Below the pieces are notes generated by a model, which did no database searches, was not told the DNA's origin, and was given only the letters and a program-made list of their open reading frames with translations. A stretch of 64,000 bases of DNA, from NCBI GenBank assembly GCA_910588195.1, contig CAJUPN010000002.1, positions 1-64,000 of the forward strand, written 5' to 3'. The stretch is from an uncultured Bacilli bacterium (GTDB lineage Bacteria > Bacillota_I > Bacilli_A > RF39 > UBA660). Positions 62,301 through 64,000 of the stretch are shown here, in pieces. Position 1 is the stretch's first letter. Every line of letters begins with the position of its first letter. The translations under genes and the position numbers were made by a program.

Positions 62301-64000
62301 AAGGAAGACATCCTCTTGCTAGATATCTTAATCCATCTCTAAAAAACAATAGTAATAAAGAAAATATTAAAAATGCCTTAGTAAAGGCAAAAAAGAATGG
62401 TGTTGATTTATCGAATATTGATATTAAAGTTCTTAAATATGTTTATGCCTTAACTAATTTGAATGAATTACCAATTACCTCATCAACTATAGCTAATATA
62501 TATTCTATAGACAAGAAAAATACAGAAGAAGAACAAATGAAAAAGGACGATAATGAAAAAAAATATATCATAGATGCGTCTTTAAGAAAACTACAAATAG
62601 CAAATATCATCTCTGTAAACTATAGTGATGGAACATATTCACTTTTAGCTAAACATAATAAAGGAGATTTTATTGTTGATGGACACATACCAAATCAATT
62701 TTTTAGAACAACAACAGAAATGCTAAATGAATTTGCTTGGTTAAAAGACGAAAAGCTTGTTCATGAAATTGTTATAGAAAATCCTAATAAAATTATAGAT
62801 ATGTTGGAAGAGATAGAAGTTGTAATATTCCCTGATAAACCATTCTCTCCAATAATCGAGCACTCGCAAGAAACATGTCGTGACCTTGTGTTTGAACGTG
62901 CGTGGAGTATGTATGGAAATCCATTACCTAGAAATATTGAAGAACGTATAGCTCAAGAATTCTACGGTGACAAAATTAATGATCTTATTCTAGAAAAAAT
63001 TAGTCTAGACTACCCAGGAATAAGCGATAAAGAAAAAGACGAAATGTTACCAACAGTTATACATGAGGTAATAATGTCAGGATACGATGGTGTAGTAAAT
63101 CTAAAAAAAGACCAAGTACTTAGAAATAATCCCGAGTTATCAGAAGAAGAAGCCTTAGAAAAAGCTAAAGCTGAACTTACTGGTATAATTGGTGGTGGCT
63201 TTGACGTTATTTATCTTATAGCTCAAAAACTTGTTAAGCATTCAAATGACGACGGATATTTAGTTGGATCTAGAGGAAGTGTTGGTTCATCATTTGTTGC
63301 TAGTATGATGGGAATTACAGAGTGTAACGGCTTGCCAGCTCATTATTATTGTCCAAAATGTCAACATAGTGAGTTTAAAGATGATGATGGTGTTGATTAT
63401 TCTGAAAACTATCCTTCAGGATTTGATTTACCAGAGAAAAAATGTCCAAAATGTGATACTGTAATGATTCACCAAGGAAATGACATGCCATTTGCAACAT
63501 TCCTAGGCTTTGCAGGAGAAAAAGTACCAGATATTGACCTTAACTTCTCTGGTGATAATCAAGCAAGTGCACATGAATATACGAAAGTTCTTTTTGGAAC
63601 AGATAATGTTTATAGAGCAGGGACAATCGGTACTGTTGCAGATAAGACAGCTTTTGGATATGTTCAAGGATTCTTTGAAGAAAAAATGTTTAATAGGCTT
63701 CGAACAGAGACAAGATCTTTAGGTCTTGATGTTACAGGAAAAGATGAATTAAAGAAAAAAGGCTTAATTAAAAGTACCATTAGAGTACCAGAAGTAGAAA
63801 GATTAGCAGTTGGTTGTACAGGTGTAAAAAGAACAACTGGTCAACACCCTGGTGGAATCGTTGTAGTCCCTGGGTATAAAGACATCTGGGATTTTACTCC
63901 ATTTCAATATCCAGCAGATGATCCGACAGTTCCTTGGAGAACTACACACTTTGATTATCACGTAATTGATGCTGACCTTTTAAAACTTGATATACTAGGA
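59345..64000 (+). CDS. polC: DNA polymerase III PolC (3' end beyond window)
   Basis: The open frame runs 1552 codons to the window edge without a stop. PolC is the replicative polymerase of low-GC Gram-positives. Domains in order: N-terminal region; OB-like segment; PHP domain starting ELHAHTMMSQMDG (about 316); 3'-5' exonuclease with DTETTG (D454, E456), VAHNARFDKN and HHGADVDSE (D724); zinc motif HYYCPKCQH...KKCPKC; palm with PDIDLNFSGD; then TGQHPGG and LLKLDILG. B. subtilis PolC (1437 residues) reaches the last motif several hundred residues earlier, so insertions are present. One of ~120 residues (about 590-715) sits inside the exonuclease, before the final H-x4-D motif; others are a coiled coil near 380-430 and segments near 1000-1110 and 1215-1290. 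ATG with AGGATAGGAT upstream. Confidence 0.96.
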   Translation, partial: MDEKLLRFFKLVNYNDAIAFENASLKDMIVNTKDNSWTLRIIADNIINISSIINLKKLCADGVDKVDKINIEISYNSLNPDDVLEYFIYFFNKVINQNPSLSGVNTDKIKIDDEVIIVEVTSKIEETTLKKECKKISRNLESLGIHGFEISFVINEAEKEAIRKQIEKEKEEVVIPKRIENNDKPKWQAKKKVEYQRNGIVPISSITREENSVNLEAYVFDSEFNALTKKDGTPLYLATLKISDNTSSILAKTFARDEEEFATLGKTLKKGKWFHFTGQVRFDDYAKDLVFQMRDYEEIGNPEIKRVDEASEKRVELHAHTMMSQMDGVCDEVALVNQAIAWGHAGVAITDHDCCQAFSHVFDTVTKHNKSKKKEFDAKIAENEKAIEEIKSSGKTEGIDELEKYIEELKEEKKNYKPFKAAYGVELEMCESFLNVCFNATDKLIADSTFVVFDTETTGFNPGLGDSMIEIGGVKIKDGEVIDRFDELINPGCHIDEQITRVTNISDDDVKDADNEENVTKRFKEWIGDLPLVAHNARFDKNMLDMAYYKYNLGLLENPIVDTLMLSRIINRDQKKHSLKALGKLYGVDTGEETDEDEESNDLPSTAEKIDDETAKEVLSIKVDGEELIKSIDVEYTEAEITTEARIKKNKKEYYLNMVYKASKTENSKIEVTLAEGFELVDFEENIKLHPAENIVEIKYTTPFGIKSVNTSIYVGQHHGADVDSENTGYIFNKMLSQIEGIKTLNELNDLGLLEKIAIKNNPKYITNIGDICTYKNYVRKIEEGETLEEDTVYPFEEYGNRDYVWKFPWSKDNWLQMYENIPGKTFKEHSANIYDNLKHVTFIAKNSVGLKNLFKIISFANTNFIQRNAKIPRKLIEEYREGLLIGSACLNGEIFYLAETRCEEDLMEAMEFYDYIEVQPIENYSHLINDHSINNLEHLKKCIKKIIKCAKQCNKLIIATGDVHNINENDRLYREIIVNQNVPGKGRHPLARYLNPSLKNNSNKENIKNALVKAKKNGVDLSNIDIKVLKYVYALTNLNELPITSSTIANIYSIDKKNTEEEQMKKDDNEKKYIIDASLRKLQIANIISVNYSDGTYSLLAKHNKGDFIVDGHIPNQFFRTTTEMLNEFAWLKDEKLVHEIVIENPNKIIDMLEEIEVVIFPDKPFSPIIEHSQETCRDLVFERAWSMYGNPLPRNIEERIAQEFYGDKINDLILEKISLDYPGISDKEKDEMLPTVIHEVIMSGYDGVVNLKKDQVLRNNPELSEEEALEKAKAELTGIIGGGFDVIYLIAQKLVKHSNDDGYLVGSRGSVGSSFVASMMGITECNGLPAHYYCPKCQHSEFKDDDGVDYSENYPSGFDLPEKKCPKCDTVMIHQGNDMPFATFLGFAGEKVPDIDLNFSGDNQASAHEYTKVLFGTDNVYRAGTIGTVADKTAFGYVQGFFEEKMFNRLRTETRSLGLDVTGKDELKKKGLIKSTIRVPEVERLAVGCTGVKRTTGQHPGGIVVVPGYKDIWDFTPFQYPADDPTVPWRTTHFDYHVIDADLLKLDILG

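Overview
The window is a 64 kb piece of a very AT-rich Gram-positive chromosome. PolC, RNase HIII, IreB, MltG, GreA and rpoBC are all Bacillota types. One gene block follows the Bacillus order (yrzL-yrrK-yrzB-yrrL-yrrM-yrrN-yrrO ... greA, then ybxB-rpoB-rpoC). TGA acts as a normal stop (for example the 1-base TGATG overlap at 18962-18966), so this is not the Mycoplasma code. Cell-wall genes (L,D-transpeptidase, LCP ligase, MltG) show a walled cell. The best guess is an uncultured, probably host-associated member of the Bacilli. That placement is inference.

1-19.5 kb: surface polysaccharide. A GT-C-like membrane protein and a ribbon-helix-helix regulator lie on the minus strand. Diverging from them is a capsule or teichoic-type operon: initiating phosphoglycosyl transferase, TagA-like transferase, GT4, Stealth protein, GT4, Wzy-like polymerase, Wzx flippase and UDP-glucose dehydrogenase. 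A lone defence-type reverse transcriptase (11374-13140) follows. Then come an L,D-transpeptidase, an LCP ligase, another GT4 and a set of Alg14/Alg13 (PssD/PssE) transferases, one of which is an Alg13-VanZ-Alg14 fusion.

19.5-36 kb: mixed genes. They include a lipid-acylation operon (PlsC, acyl-activating enzyme, PlsC with an insert), htpG under a near-perfect CIRCE operator, small membrane and lipoproteins, and a surface protein whose C-terminus looks like a C-type-lectin variable domain. TspO, DUF362, MntP and a deoxyribosyltransferase-like protein follow. A three-gene minus-strand cassette (P-loop kinase, PIN-GNAT-ASCH fusion, ASCH protein) sits between terminators next to tRNA-His.

36-64 kb: housekeeping core. 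It holds holA, rnhC, cvpA, thioredoxin, ireB-ruvX-DUF1292-mltG-trmR-U32-U32, greA, an RsmC-like methyltransferase, rpoB-rpoC and the first 1552 codons of polC. Two insertions break this core: a giant surface protein with a C-terminal GH3 hydrolase behind a 17-A promoter tract, and a short orphan transcription unit with a repeated 26-mer just before polC.

The least-described candidates are the kinase/PIN-GNAT-ASCH/ASCH cassette, the Alg13-VanZ-Alg14 fusion, the Abi-like reverse transcriptase, the putative variable lectin end at 28.7-28.86 kb, the poly-A promoter at 53.3 kb and the 59.0-59.3 kb orphan transcript. RpoB carries residues linked to rifampicin resistance.
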